A stretch of 64,000 nt of DNA from Deltaproteobacteria bacterium YD0425bin51 (GCA_002753225.1 PDZS01000001.1:1-64000), one strand, 5' to 3'; positions 9,231-19,778 are shown, counted from the first letter of the stretch. A program made the numbers and translations. Notes: generated by a model not told the origin, from the letters alone.

Positions 9231-11866
9231 ATATGATATACTTCCTTACGTTTATTAAATGCTTCTTGTCCGCCTTCCATAATGCCTATAATCTCTTTTT
9301 GTATTAGCTGACTATCAATGCTCCCTTGTTTAAAATTAATGATATCATTTGAAAATTCACAGGATATAACTTGTTCTGCATCACCTAATACAGGAATATT
9401 TGGGTTATGAGTTGCAAATATAAATTGAACTTGTGGTTTTAATGATTTTAATAGCTTGATTACATCTTGGTAAATTGTTTGGTTGTCAAGATCATCTTCC
9501 GGCTGATCAATAATAAACAGATCATTTTCTTTTTGGCTTAAAACAAATAATATCAGAGCAGAAGCCCTTTGCCCAAGCGAGTGTTCTTTAAGTTCTTTGT
9601 CGCGATATTCAATAGAAAATTTATTTGGCTTTTGCCAAATTAAAAATATTTCAAGGTTTTTAATAAAATATTCCTCAAATATTTGCCATGAATTACCGAG
9701 AGTTTGCTTGGCTTTCTCGTAAGACTTAAAAATTTCATGAAAATCCTGATATTCTGATACAATATTTTGAAAAGTTGCTTCCCTGATATTACTCCCTTTG
9801 AAGCTATCTTTCATAAAACGGATAAACGATTCATTATCTGCTTTATACTCATTCCTAATTTTTAAATAATGATGATCAATATTTACCTTTACTAATTCTT
9901 CTTGTATTGCGATATATTCGTCATGCCATAATTGATTGAGTAAAGATAATTCTCTCAAAAGATTATTTTTAATCTGCTCAGATTTTGCGCTCTCTTTATA
10001 AAGTTGTTCAAGCATTGCTTTTGATTGTTCAAAGGTTTTGCTTAAATGTTTAAAATCGTCTGGACGGATTGCGTTATTACCTAAAGCTCTTAGCGATTCC
10101 GTTAACTGCCTTTCCATTTCAGCGAATTCTTCCTTAAAAACATTCCGTATTTTGATGAATTCTTTTTCTTTTAAAGATAGATTGTTAAATATTTTTTTTG
10201 ATTTTTCAATATACGACTTCAAATCATCAACAGTTGATAAAATACCTGCATATAGTTTATAGAAACTGTCAAAAAAATCATAGTTTTGTTTTGATTGATA
10301 TTTAGCATGATTTTTAGTGTCATCTTCATATTGCGCCAAAACCTCTTCCATTGCATTAATAAATGACTTTACTGTTGAAATGATTTTAGATAATTGTCTT
10401 TCATCTGTATCAAAATCAATTTGCTTCTGTAATTTTTCTTCAATTTGATACTCTTTATATTTTTTCAGGCGATGTTCTGCATCATTCTTTTTATCAGAAT
10501 ATTCCTTTATTTTTTCTTCGATGTTGGAAAGTTTCAAAAAACGTCTAACAGCTTCTTGAACACGTTGTTTTTGTTTTTCTATTTTTATTCTTATTTCTGC
10601 AATTCGCCCTCCGATCAGCTTTTCAACAAGGTCTTTTTCAAATCCTTCTCCTGAATTTGCCAAGTCTTTTTGTCCAAAATAAATCGGTTTATAAATAATC
10701 GTTTCTTTTATAGTTATGCCCGGTTGAAGAATTCCGTTTACCAAGACTTCAGGCTGTTCATTTAGAATCCTTCTTATTTCATACTCCTGCCCGAAACGGT
10801 CAAGCGCTTTTATAGTAATTTTACCTCCACTCCCTAAAACATAACGAATAAGCTCTTTTTTGTATTTATCGTCTTGGGTTTTCTCACCAAAAGGAATATC
10901 AAGAGCATATCGCAATGATTCTATAACAGCGGATTTTCCGCTTCCGCGAATTCCTATGATCGTAGTTAATTCTGACGAAAAAAGAATTTCTTTTTTTGAA
11001 AGAATTCCGCCTTCATATTGGATAGACTTAATGTATGAGCGCAAGTGTTTTGGTTTTTCGCAAGAAATACGGTTCTTATGATCAGATAAAGCATATTTTA
11101 AGGCTTCAAAATTAAAGTCGCCTATTTTGATATAACAATCTTTCGATGTTTTACCAACTTCGTCAATAGATTTACAATCTGAACCTTCCACCTCAGCAGG
11201 GTAGCAGTTTTGAAGCCAATCATATACTTTTTTTCTGCATTTCTTATCTGAAACATCGTGAGTTCTAACTTTTTGAAAGCCGTATGTTCTTCTCTTAAAA
11301 AATTCATTTTGTCCAAGTTCCTGAATTCTTCCGCCATCCAGTTCATTCCAAATTCCGCTTTTATCTTCTACATGTGCGAAAATAATCAAAAAATCACGAT
11401 GATATCCTTCCAATTTTTTAATAGTTTCAATGATATTATCCTGACTTCTACCATTTTCATTTTCATATTTATTGGGAACCTTGCCGGCAAATGTAACATT
11501 TAAAAATTGATTGATATAATCATGTCCGTTTTCAAGCCATTTATCACTGAAAACAAGAATAGTATGAATACCATTAGAACCATCATTAACGGATAATTCA
11601 ATACCGGGGAATAAACAAATTTCTTTTTTTATGGCAGTCTTTCTAAGCGATTTAAACTCTTCAAAATCGAATTTATTATGGTTAGTTATAACGCCTATCC
11701 GAATGTCAGTTTCCTTAAGTTTATCAATATAATTTGATAAATAATAACAATCATCACCGCTGTATTTGAATTCTTTATCAGCTTTTGTATGTAGATGAAA
11801 ATCCGTTTTTAGCCATTCAGCACCATGTTTAAAAATTTGATGTTGTTTTTGTTCCCCATTACTCAT
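9212..11866 (-). CDS. PHP-domain / SMC-like AAA ATPase (TrlF-type)
   Basis: 884 residues. The N-terminal PHP metal-phosphoesterase-like domain has plausible ligands His 24 and His 26 (DFHLHTKAD), His 63, Glu 90, His 165 and Asp 230. An ABC/SMC-type ATPase follows: Walker A GIRGSGKS at 305-312, a long coiled-coil middle (about 415-690), an ABC-signature-like SLGQRAS, and Walker B FIIDQPEDDLDNQ with the ATHNPN switch histidine (about 782-822). This architecture (PHP plus split ATPase with coiled coil) is like annotated TrlF-family ATPases and resembles RloC/PrrC-type sensors fused to an effector. The ATG follows an AGGTG site. Probably DNA-end or nucleic-acid sensing coupled to PHP cleavage of a nucleotide or nucleic acid; this is inference. 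It overlaps the AlbA_2 gene. Confidence 0.87.
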   Translation of the reverse strand: MSNGEQKQHQIFKHGAEWLKTDFHLHTKADKEFKYSGDDCYYLSNYIDKLKETDIRIGVITNHNKFDFEEFKSLRKTAIKKEICLFPGIELSVNDGSNGIHTILVFSDKWLENGHDYINQFLNVTFAGKVPNKYENENGRSQDNIIETIKKLEGYHRDFLIIFAHVEDKSGIWNELDGGRIQELGQNEFFKRRTYGFQKVRTHDVSDKKCRKKVYDWLQNCYPAEVEGSDCKSIDEVGKTSKDCYIKIGDFNFEALKYALSDHKNRISCEKPKHLRSYIKSIQYEGGILSKKEILFSSELTTIIGIRGSGKSAVIESLRYALDIPFGEKTQDDKYKKELIRYVLGSGGKITIKALDRFGQEYEIRRILNEQPEVLVNGILQPGITIKETIIYKPIYFGQKDLANSGEGFEKDLVEKLIGGRIAEIRIKIEKQKQRVQEAVRRFLKLSNIEEKIKEYSDKKNDAEHRLKKYKEYQIEEKLQKQIDFDTDERQLSKIISTVKSFINAMEEVLAQYEDDTKNHAKYQSKQNYDFFDSFYKLYAGILSTVDDLKSYIEKSKKIFNNLSLKEKEFIKIRNVFKEEFAEMERQLTESLRALGNNAIRPDDFKHLSKTFEQSKAMLEQLYKESAKSEQIKNNLLRELSLLNQLWHDEYIAIQEELVKVNIDHHYLKIRNEYKADNESFIRFMKDSFKGSNIREATFQNIVSEYQDFHEIFKSYEKAKQTLGNSWQIFEEYFIKNLEIFLIWQKPNKFSIEYRDKELKEHSLGQRASALILFVLSQKENDLFIIDQPEDDLDNQTIYQDVIKLLKSLKPQVQFIFATHNPNIPVLGDAEQVISCEFSNDIINFKQGSIDSQLIQKEIIGIMEGGQEAFNKRKEVYHIWKPQN

Positions 11867-11892
11867 GGTTCACCTCGTGCTCATTCTTCAAT

Positions 11893-12618
11893 CTATTTTA
11901 AAAATTCTACTTTTCCAGTATCAAAATGATAAATTCCGCCAACTACTTTTATTTTATCTGCATGGACAAATTCGTTTATTATCGGCTCTGATGTTTTAAT
12001 TCTTGTAACATTTAACAGTACATCTTCCTTTATTGCATTCGAAAGGACATCCCCAGGCTGTTTTTTTGCTTTTTCTACAGCAGGTTTAATCAGATCAACT
12101 ATTTTCGCTATATGTCCAGGAGCATGGCCTCCTTTTAAAGCTGCAGTTACAGCCCCACACTTATCATGACCAAGGACAACAACTATTTTTACATTAAGAT
12201 GCTCTACGGCATATTCTATGCTTCCAAGAGCCATATCATCAGCAACATTTCCAGCATCTCTTATTATGAATAAATCTCCAACACCTTGGTCAAATATGAT
12301 TTCTGGAGGAACACGGGAATCAGAACATGATAATATTGCTGCAAAAGGATGCTGTCCTTTTATAACTTCATTTCGTCTTTCAGGATTTTGATTAGGGTGA
12401 TTTAATCGTCCATCAGCAAATCTTTTATTCCCTTCTTCTAAAAGAATTATCCCATCTTCTGGACTAGTTCCTTTAGCTTCTGATTTACGTGATGAATTCT
12501 TTATGCCATCGCTGAATAATATTCTATTCCAAGCTTCATTATCGATTTCTTCGGAAAAAATAGACCCTGTAATTAGAAAAAAGGACATTGCTATTGATAA
12601 ATGTAATTTTTTTAACAT
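11893..12618 (-). CDS. Beta-class carbonic anhydrase, exported
   Basis: Interconverts CO2 and bicarbonate with zinc. The zinc and catalytic residues are present: Cys 98, Asp 100, Arg 102 (CSDSR) and His 151 with Cys 154 (GHDKCGA). 241 residues include an N-terminal signal peptide of about 22 residues (ending near SIFSEE) and a linker of roughly 30 residues, so the enzyme should act in the periplasm rather than in the cytoplasm, where most beta enzymes work. AAGGA lies six bases before the ATG. It is 26 bases downstream of the VWA lipoprotein gene on the same strand and may share its transcript. Confidence 0.92.
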   Translation of the reverse strand: MLKKLHLSIAMSFFLITGSIFSEEIDNEAWNRILFSDGIKNSSRKSEAKGTSPEDGIILLEEGNKRFADGRLNHPNQNPERRNEVIKGQHPFAAILSCSDSRVPPEIIFDQGVGDLFIIRDAGNVADDMALGSIEYAVEHLNVKIVVVLGHDKCGAVTAALKGGHAPGHIAKIVDLIKPAVEKAKKQPGDVLSNAIKEDVLLNVTRIKTSEPIINEFVHADKIKVVGGIYHFDTGKVEFLK

Positions 12619-12644
12619 TTTTTATCCTTTAATTTGTAATTCCT

Positions 12645-14456
12645 TTAAATTCCCAAATTCTTATCAATCATAAGTTTTGTAATGGAAAGAATTTCTCCAG
12701 TATCAACTTTAATAAGCTTTAAAAATAATATATAATTTTTGTCATTTTCCATTAAATTTGGAGAAAGTATCATCTGTGCGCCAAGCATTTTACCTGCTTT
12801 CACTGCATTTTTATCGTCAACAAGGCCTGCCATATTAAGCTTTAATTCATCTAAAATCCCCTGAATATTTGTTCTCTCTACTACTTTAAAGAAGCTGTTC
12901 TGGTTTAAAGACTGGGTAAGTTGAGCATTAAAATATTCTGCGTTTGATTTGAGTTTTTTATTTTCATTAGATGTTGCTGGAAGTATTGCAAGAGGTGTTT
13001 TTTCCTGTATTTTTACAGTTGAATAATCAACAAGTTGGACAGTAGCTTGATTAAACAGTTTAAGCATTGTATCGTCTTTTTTTTCATCTTCAATTTTTAT
13101 AGCTTCAAAAAAATCTTCCTGGGCTTCAATTGGTTGATCTGTTAGATAGCTTAACTCTTCTTTAGCAATTTTTATAATTAATGATTCAAGTTTATCAGTT
13201 TGGTAATTATTGCCAACATGATGACTTACACTTCCAATTGCTCCTCCTTCGCTGTCTTCTTTTTCGCCATATGTTAAAAATATATATTTAGCGTATGTAT
13301 ATTGTGAAATTTGGCGTAAAATATATTCTCCTGATATGTCTAATCCGCCTGTTCCAATGCTAAATAATTTTATTGCTTTTCTTTTGGCATCGGCTGAGGC
13401 GTTAATGTAAGTATATTCTTGACCATAGTCTAAATGAGCTGGTGCATCAGTAACAATGAACCCTATGCGGACCCCATCTTTATTCCATCCAAGCTTATTC
13501 ATAGTATCAGAAAGTGCTGTTTGTAGATCTTCAGGGGTATCCCCGCCTCCGTCAGCAGAAACTTCTGCAAGGCTTTTACTAAATTCTTCGAGATTTGAAG
13601 AGAATGGGATAATTTTTGTTAAGTATTCATCCATTTTATCACGATAAAGAACCATGCCAAAACGGACTTTAGGCTTTGAAGAAAATGAAGAAATATTCAT
13701 ATTGATGATATCTATAGTGCTTTTCAAACGGTTTATTTCTTCAGACATGCTTCCTGTTGTATCCATTATAAAAAGTATATCTATTGGAACATTATTATAA
13801 CTATTCCTTTTTGCACTCATTTTTATTTCTAAAATTCTTTGACCGTCCCTTTTAAATTTAACTTTTTTTTCATCTTGCATGAATCTGATTTTAGCTATAA
13901 ATTCATCGTACTCACTATTATATATAGAAGGATAAAAGAAATATGACCCGTCTGCGTAAGTTTTTCCTTTTTCAATCTCATTGTTATTGCAATATATAGT
14001 TACATTAGCTTCTGCAGCAGATTTTCCAGAAGCATCTTTAATTTTTAAGAGTATTCTTTCATTAATATTTACTGATATATGCGGTACATCTTCATATTTT
14101 TTTAAAAAATTTAAATAATAGTTAAATTGTTTGTTATCATCTGCAACTCCTGCTTTAAGTCCTCCTGAACTCATCGGTTTTTCCGTTTTTTTATCCATTT
14201 TAGGAATTACTTCAGCTTGTTTTGACATTTCAGTATCTGAATCAGAAAGGCTTTTATTAGATTTCCTCTCTACTTCTACTGGTGTTGGAGCAACAGGAGC
14301 AGGAAGTTCTGCAGGTTTTACTTCTTCTTTCATAGCAGGCTTTTCACTTTTAGCTTCCTGAATTGCTGGAGTTTTAGATTTCATTGCACAAGATATTACA
14401 AAAAGAAAAAGTATAAGTAATAAACAGATATTGATTATTTTATTTTTAAATTTCAT
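12645..14456 (-). CDS. VWA-domain lipoprotein with C-terminal CsgG-like region
   Basis: 603-residue envelope protein. The signal peptide ends in a lipobox VISC (Cys 23), so it is probably an outer- or inner-membrane lipoprotein. A Lys/Pro/Glu-rich linker (25-100) and a small beta domain (about 125-215) precede a von Willebrand A domain (about 224-430) with the metal-site motif DTTGSMS at 232-238 and a downstream TPEDLQTAL. The C-terminal 140 residues (VVERTNIQGILDEL, GKMLGAQMILSP) resemble the CsgG/FlgT-like fold of envelope lipoproteins. AAGGAG lies nine bases before the ATG. The role is unknown; adhesion or assembly of a surface structure is possible. It is followed by the exported carbonic anhydrase. 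Confidence 0.85.
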   Translation of the reverse strand: MKFKNKIINICLLLILFLFVISCAMKSKTPAIQEAKSEKPAMKEEVKPAELPAPVAPTPVEVERKSNKSLSDSDTEMSKQAEVIPKMDKKTEKPMSSGGLKAGVADDNKQFNYYLNFLKKYEDVPHISVNINERILLKIKDASGKSAAEANVTIYCNNNEIEKGKTYADGSYFFYPSIYNSEYDEFIAKIRFMQDEKKVKFKRDGQRILEIKMSAKRNSYNNVPIDILFIMDTTGSMSEEINRLKSTIDIINMNISSFSSKPKVRFGMVLYRDKMDEYLTKIIPFSSNLEEFSKSLAEVSADGGGDTPEDLQTALSDTMNKLGWNKDGVRIGFIVTDAPAHLDYGQEYTYINASADAKRKAIKLFSIGTGGLDISGEYILRQISQYTYAKYIFLTYGEKEDSEGGAIGSVSHHVGNNYQTDKLESLIIKIAKEELSYLTDQPIEAQEDFFEAIKIEDEKKDDTMLKLFNQATVQLVDYSTVKIQEKTPLAILPATSNENKKLKSNAEYFNAQLTQSLNQNSFFKVVERTNIQGILDELKLNMAGLVDDKNAVKAGKMLGAQMILSPNLMENDKNYILFLKLIKVDTGEILSITKLMIDKNLGI

Positions 14457-14479
14457 TTTATTATTCTCCTTTAGTTAAG

Positions 14480-16369
14480 TTAAAGTTCAATTTGTGTACC
14501 TATTTCAACAACACGATTAATTGGTATACCAAAATAAGTGGTTGCTGGCCTTGCATTTCTAGACATAAACTCAAAGAGAGATTTCCTCCATGGCATCATT
14601 TTTGATTTCCCTGTAGTGAACAAGGTTTCTCTGCCAAGATAGTAAGTTATCATAGCAGTATCAGTATATAAGCCAAATTTAGAAGCAAGTTTTATTATAT
14701 CAGGAACATTTGGCGTTTCCATGAAACCATAGTTTGCAATAAGTCTAAAGAATCCTTGCCCTAATTCTTCAATGTTAAGTCGTTCATCAGTTGATACAAC
14801 TGGAATATCAACTGAATTAATAGATAAAAGAGCTACTTGTTCATGTAAAACCCGATTATGTTTTAAGTGATGCAGAAGGGCAGGGGGGGTACCAATAGGA
14901 GATACCGTTAAAAAGACTGCCGTACCTTCTACTCTATGGATATTATGTTTCTGAACAGTTTTAAGAAGCATGTCTATAGGTAATCTTGTGCTGAGGAGTT
15001 TTTTAGAAAGTTCTGATCTGCCATCCCGCCAAGTTCCCATTGCTATCATAATAATTAGTGCAACTAAAAAAGTAAACCATCCTCCATCTATAAATTTAAA
15101 AAGATTTGCACCGAAATATGAAAGATCAAAAATAAAAAAAAGAAGAAGGATTGAGATTGATTTTAAAAAAGACCATTTCCAAAGTTTATAGATAACAAAA
15201 AAGTAAAGTAAAGAAGTAATTGTCATAGTAGCAGTAACTGCTAGTCCATATGCTCCGGCAAGTCTGCTGGACTCCCTAAATGTAAGAACTAGTCCAATGC
15301 ATGCAATCATAAGGGCTGAATTAACGCCTGGCATAAAAATTTGACCTTCTTTTTCAGAAGAGGTGTGGATAATTTTAAGACGAGGGGAGTAACCTAATTG
15401 AATTGCCTGTCTTGTCAAGGAAAAAACGCCTGATATAAGTGCTTGAGATGCAATAACAGTAGCTATTGTTGAGAGGGCAACCATCAAGTATAAAAATTTT
15501 TTCGGCACAAGCCCATAAAATGGATTAAAGGCTAAATCTGGATTATTTATGAGAAGGGCTCCCTGACCAAAATAATTCAGAATTAATCCTGGCAAAGCAA
15601 TTCCAAACCATGACATTCTGATTGCCTTTGCTCCAAAATGACCTAAATCTGCATAAAGGGCTTCTCCTCCTGTAAGGCATAATACAACAGATCCTAAAGC
15701 TACAAAGCCAGACAATTTATTAGCAAAAAAGAAATCGTAAGCATATAAAGGGTTTATTGCTTTAAGAACATTAGGGTTTTTAATAATCTGAAGAAGGCCA
15801 AGAGTTCCTATTGATATAAACCAAACTATCATTATAGGTCCAAAAACGCTCCCAATTTTACCCGTGCCTCGTTTCTGCATAATAAAAAGGGTAAAGAGAA
15901 CAAAGCATGTAATTGGTATGATAAAAGGTTTAGCTACACTTGTTGCTACCTCTAAACCTTCAACTGCTGAAAGAACAGAAATTGCAGGGGTAATTATGCC
16001 ATCTCCATACAAAAGCGCTGCTCCAAATACAGCAGCAATAACTATTGTGGAATGAAGTTTATGGGAAATATTTTTTTTATTAGCAGTTATTAAAGCAAGC
16101 AATGCAAAGATGCCACCTTCTCCTCTATTGTCTGCTTTTAAAATAAAAGCTACATACTTAATGCTAATAACTATACATAGTGACCAGAATATTAAAGAAA
16201 GAATTCCCAGAACATTTTTTTCATTTAAAGAGATTGCATGTATGCCATGAAAGCATTCTTTTATGGCATAAAGGGGGCTTGTTCCTATATCGCCGTAGAC
16301 AACTCCTAAGGCAACAATTGCGAGTGATAAAACTTTTGTATTATTATGTTTTAACAGGTAAACCTGCAT
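14480..16369 (-). CDS. kup: KUP-family potassium uptake transporter
   Basis: Inner-membrane K+ uptake system (K+/H+ symport in characterised members). 629 residues, the normal size, with about twelve membrane helices and a cytoplasmic C-terminal domain. The family signature GVVYGDIGTSPLYA starts at about residue 18, and ALLYGDGIITPAISVLSAVEG follows in the second conserved block. The start ATG lies within the last codons of pheT (26-base overlap) and has no clear Shine-Dalgarno, so translation may be coupled to pheT. It is the last gene of the apparent infC-rpmI-rplT-pheS-pheT-kup series, a functional outsider there. Confidence 0.95.
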   Translation of the reverse strand: MQVYLLKHNNTKVLSLAIVALGVVYGDIGTSPLYAIKECFHGIHAISLNEKNVLGILSLIFWSLCIVISIKYVAFILKADNRGEGGIFALLALITANKKNISHKLHSTIVIAAVFGAALLYGDGIITPAISVLSAVEGLEVATSVAKPFIIPITCFVLFTLFIMQKRGTGKIGSVFGPIMIVWFISIGTLGLLQIIKNPNVLKAINPLYAYDFFFANKLSGFVALGSVVLCLTGGEALYADLGHFGAKAIRMSWFGIALPGLILNYFGQGALLINNPDLAFNPFYGLVPKKFLYLMVALSTIATVIASQALISGVFSLTRQAIQLGYSPRLKIIHTSSEKEGQIFMPGVNSALMIACIGLVLTFRESSRLAGAYGLAVTATMTITSLLYFFVIYKLWKWSFLKSISILLLFFIFDLSYFGANLFKFIDGGWFTFLVALIIMIAMGTWRDGRSELSKKLLSTRLPIDMLLKTVQKHNIHRVEGTAVFLTVSPIGTPPALLHHLKHNRVLHEQVALLSINSVDIPVVSTDERLNIEELGQGFFRLIANYGFMETPNVPDIIKLASKFGLYTDTAMITYYLGRETLFTTGKSKMMPWRKSLFEFMSRNARPATTYFGIPINRVVEIGTQIEL

Positions 16370-18764
16370 TGAATAAAGTCAAAATTTTATTAGTAACTTC
16401 ATTGTGGAGAGTATTTATAAGATTATCTTCCAGTGTCTCTTCTTGTGATCTATAGGTTATTTTAATTGACACACTCTTTTTTTCTGGTGGAATAGGCGAA
16501 CCCTCGTAAACATCAAAAAGTGTAGCTTCTTCTACAAGCTTTTCTCCAAGAAGATGGATACTTTCTAATATTTTCCCTCCTTCGATTTTTTTATCGACAA
16601 TTAAAGTCATATCTCTTGAAGTCGAAGGAAATTTGGGAACATTTTTCAGATTTTTGCTATGTTCTATATAAGATGAAAGGTTACTGATTTCTATCTCAAA
16701 TATAAATGCAGACTGTTTTAAATTATAATTTTTAAGAACTCTAGGATGAATTTCGCCTATTTTTCCAATAAGATTATCACCTGCAAAAATATTTGCTGAA
16801 TAACCACTTTTATAATAATCACAAGATTCTTTTGGTAATATAAATAGTTTAATATTTTTAATGGAAAGAGCCTGCAAAAGTGCCTCTAATGTACCTTTAA
16901 GATCATAAAAATCACAATCAATAGGCTTTGAATGCCAGGACTGGTCATATCTTGAACCTGTTAATAAGCATGATAACATCTGTTTTTCAATAGCCAAATC
17001 ATCTTTGCTTTTATTTATAAATATTTTTCCAACTTCAAATAATTTAAGGTTTTTTATCTGCTGAGATATATTAAACTGCATGGAGGAAAGTAATCCTGGA
17101 ACAAGCGATGTCCTCATAACTGTTTGATCTTCTGCTATTGGATTTAAAACACGAATAACATTTCGCCTTATATCGTCATAAGGAAGCCTGAGCCTGTCAC
17201 AAGAAAGTTCACTGATAAAACTATAAGTAATTATTTCTGTAAAGCCAAAACCATTCATCAATTCCCTAATTTTAGACCTTAACGATATATCTTGCGATCC
17301 TTTTCTAACATCTGCTGGAATATTTGGGAATGTAATAGGGATTTTGTCATATCCGTTTAAACGGGCGACTTCTTCAATTAAATCAACAGGTCTTGATACA
17401 TCTACTCTAAAAGGTGGAACCTCAACTTTTATTTTTTCATTTTCAATGTTTTCAACTGAAAATCCTATTGATTTAAGATGAGATGTTATCTCGTCTTTAT
17501 TTAAATTTATTCCAAGTAACTTACTAACATCAGGTGTGTTAAGCATAATTGATTTTTTATGTATCACCTTTGGATATTCATCTATTAAGCCTTCAATTAT
17601 TTTAGCTCCTGATATTTCAGCCATAAGCTGAGTAGCTCTTATAATGGCTATAGGTGTACCAGCAGGATTAATTCCTCTTTCAAATCTATAGGATGCTTCT
17701 GTTGAGAGTCCAAGTTTTTTTGAGGTTTTTCTAATATTTGCAGGATCAAAATAAGCGCTTTCTATAAGAACGCGTGCAGTGGTTTGAATGATTTCAGAAT
17801 TTTCACCGCCCATAACACCTGCTATTGCAACACCCTTTTCCCCATCACAGATTAAAAGTGTTTCATCAGAAAGGATTCGTTCTTTTTGATCAAGGGTTAC
17901 AAACCTCTCCCCTTCTTTAGCTGTTCTTACAACTATGCGATTACCAGATAATCTGTCAAAATCAAATGCATGAAGGGGTTGTCCCATCTCCATCATAACA
18001 AAGTTGGTTACATCTACGATATTATTAATTGGTCTAAGTCCAATAGATATTAATCTCTCTTTTAACCAAAAAGGTGAAGGTTTAACTTTAATGTTTTCTA
18101 AAAGAGTTGCACAATATCTTGGACAATAGTCAGGTGCTTCTATTTTAACTGAAGTTAGTTTTGAGATCTGTCCTTTTAAACTAAAACCTGTAACATGAGG
18201 AATTGTAATCTGTTTTTTTTGGATAGCAGCAACTTCTCTGGCTATTCCTATTATATTTAAACAATCTGGCCTGTTTGGAGTAATTGCAACGTCTATAACC
18301 TTGTCGTCTAAATTAAGAGCTTCTGTTAACTTTTGCCCAACTTTTAAAGATGGATTTAAAGCCATTACTCCGCTTTCATCATCTCCAAGACCTAGCTCTA
18401 AAGCACTGCATAGCATACCATAGGATGTTTGTCCACGTATTACATTTTGTTTTAAAATAGTTCCATCTGGAAAAACTGTTCCTGGAAATGCTGTTGGAAT
18501 TAACATCCCTTTTTTTATATTTGAGGCTCCGCATACCACAGAAATTTTTACAGCTCCTACGGATACATCTGCCATGCTAAGATTTTGAGCATTTGGATGA
18601 GGATAAATATCGATTATTTCCCCTACCACAACATTGTCTAAATATTCATAGCGATTAGTTATCCCTTCTATCTCCAAACCCCTCATTGTCAAAGCATCGG
18701 CTATCTTTGAAACCTCCATTTCAACAGGAACATATTCTTTTAACCAACTCAAACTAACTTTCAT
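16344..18764 (-). CDS. pheT: Phenylalanine-tRNA ligase beta subunit
   Basis: Beta chain of the heterotetrameric PheRS that charges tRNA-Phe. 806 residues, full length. Visible domains: the EMAP-II-like tRNA-binding domain (about 40-150), B3/B4 editing region (about 215-390), B5 (about 405-475), the catalytic-like core (about 485-680) with TYSFISEL, and the C-terminal anticodon-binding FDX-ACB domain (about 712-806, starting near VPKFPSTSRDMTLIVD). It begins two bases after the pheS stop codon. The order rplT-pheS-pheT is the conserved one. Confidence 0.97.
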   Translation of the reverse strand: MKVSLSWLKEYVPVEMEVSKIADALTMRGLEIEGITNRYEYLDNVVVGEIIDIYPHPNAQNLSMADVSVGAVKISVVCGASNIKKGMLIPTAFPGTVFPDGTILKQNVIRGQTSYGMLCSALELGLGDDESGVMALNPSLKVGQKLTEALNLDDKVIDVAITPNRPDCLNIIGIAREVAAIQKKQITIPHVTGFSLKGQISKLTSVKIEAPDYCPRYCATLLENIKVKPSPFWLKERLISIGLRPINNIVDVTNFVMMEMGQPLHAFDFDRLSGNRIVVRTAKEGERFVTLDQKERILSDETLLICDGEKGVAIAGVMGGENSEIIQTTARVLIESAYFDPANIRKTSKKLGLSTEASYRFERGINPAGTPIAIIRATQLMAEISGAKIIEGLIDEYPKVIHKKSIMLNTPDVSKLLGINLNKDEITSHLKSIGFSVENIENEKIKVEVPPFRVDVSRPVDLIEEVARLNGYDKIPITFPNIPADVRKGSQDISLRSKIRELMNGFGFTEIITYSFISELSCDRLRLPYDDIRRNVIRVLNPIAEDQTVMRTSLVPGLLSSMQFNISQQIKNLKLFEVGKIFINKSKDDLAIEKQMLSCLLTGSRYDQSWHSKPIDCDFYDLKGTLEALLQALSIKNIKLFILPKESCDYYKSGYSANIFAGDNLIGKIGEIHPRVLKNYNLKQSAFIFEIEISNLSSYIEHSKNLKNVPKFPSTSRDMTLIVDKKIEGGKILESIHLLGEKLVEEATLFDVYEGSPIPPEKKSVSIKITYRSQEETLEDNLINTLHNEVTNKILTLFNAGLPVKT

Positions 18765-18766
18765 AA

Positions 18767-19768
18767 TTAAAATTGCCTTAAAAATCTAACATCATTTTCA
18801 AAAAATTTTCTTATATCATCAATGCCGTATTTTAGCATGGCAACACGCTCAACCCCCATGCCAAAAGCAAAACCTCTAATTTGTGTTGTATCATATCCTA
18901 CGTTTTCAAATACTTTTGGATGAACCATCCCGGAACCAAGTATTTCAAGCCAGCCAGTTTGAGAACATACTCTGCAGCCTTTCCCTCTGCAAATAACACA
19001 AACAATATCAACTTCAGCACTTGGCTCAGTAAAAGGAAAGAAGCTGGGTCTAAACCTTAAAGATGTTTGCTCATCAAACATTTGATGAACAAAGGCTGTA
19101 AGAATCCCTTTTAAATCGCTAAAAGATACCATGTCATCAACCATAAGCCCTTCTACTTGATGAAACATGGGAGTATGACGAACATCTGAATCACACCTAT
19201 AAACTTTCCCCGGAGCTATAATCCTAACAGGAGGTTTTTGTTTTTCCATAACCCTAACTTGTAGAGGTGATGTATGGGTTCTTAGTACAATATTTTCAGA
19301 AACATAGAAAGTATCTTGCATATCTCTGGCTGGATGATTTTTTGGAATATTTAACGCCTCAAAATTATAATAATCTGATTCAATTTCAGGCCCTTCAACT
19401 ACATCAAAACCTAACCCCGTAAATATATCACATATACGATGGGTAATTTGAGTTATGGGATGCAATGTTCCTCTTTGAACAGATCTCCCGGGAATAGAAA
19501 TATCTATTCCCAAATCTATTTCATGAGATTCATCTTCAATTCTTTCTATTTTAGCATCAAAAGCTTTTTGGATGATTTCTTTAAGTTCATTAGCCATCTT
19601 CCCTGCTTTTGGCCTTTCTTCTTCCGGGAGATTGGGAATTTCTCTGAGATATTGGGTAAGAATCCCTTTTCTGCCTATATAACTAACAGAAAGGGTTTTA
19701 ATTGATTCGACATCTTTAGCTTCTTTAAGTTTGTGTAAAGCTTCTTCTTTTATTTGTTCTATTTTCAT
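18767..19768 (-). CDS. pheS: Phenylalanine-tRNA ligase alpha subunit
   Basis: Catalytic alpha chain of PheRS. 333 residues. Class II synthetase motif 2 is visible around [20 protein letters not shown] and motif 3 as [17 protein letters not shown] near the C-terminus; the N-terminal 90 residues form the usual coiled-coil tRNA-binding arm. A cysteine quartet [12 protein letters not shown] (about 263-274) is a zinc-ribbon-like insertion seen in many bacterial PheS. AAAGG precedes the ATG. It follows rplT by ten bases. Confidence 0.97.
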   Translation of the reverse strand: MKIEQIKEEALHKLKEAKDVESIKTLSVSYIGRKGILTQYLREIPNLPEEERPKAGKMANELKEIIQKAFDAKIERIEDESHEIDLGIDISIPGRSVQRGTLHPITQITHRICDIFTGLGFDVVEGPEIESDYYNFEALNIPKNHPARDMQDTFYVSENIVLRTHTSPLQVRVMEKQKPPVRIIAPGKVYRCDSDVRHTPMFHQVEGLMVDDMVSFSDLKGILTAFVHQMFDEQTSLRFRPSFFPFTEPSAEVDIVCVICRGKGCRVCSQTGWLEILGSGMVHPKVFENVGYDTTQIRGFAFGMGVERVAMLKYGIDDIRKFFENDVRFLRQF

Positions 19769-19778
19769 CTTTTAACCT

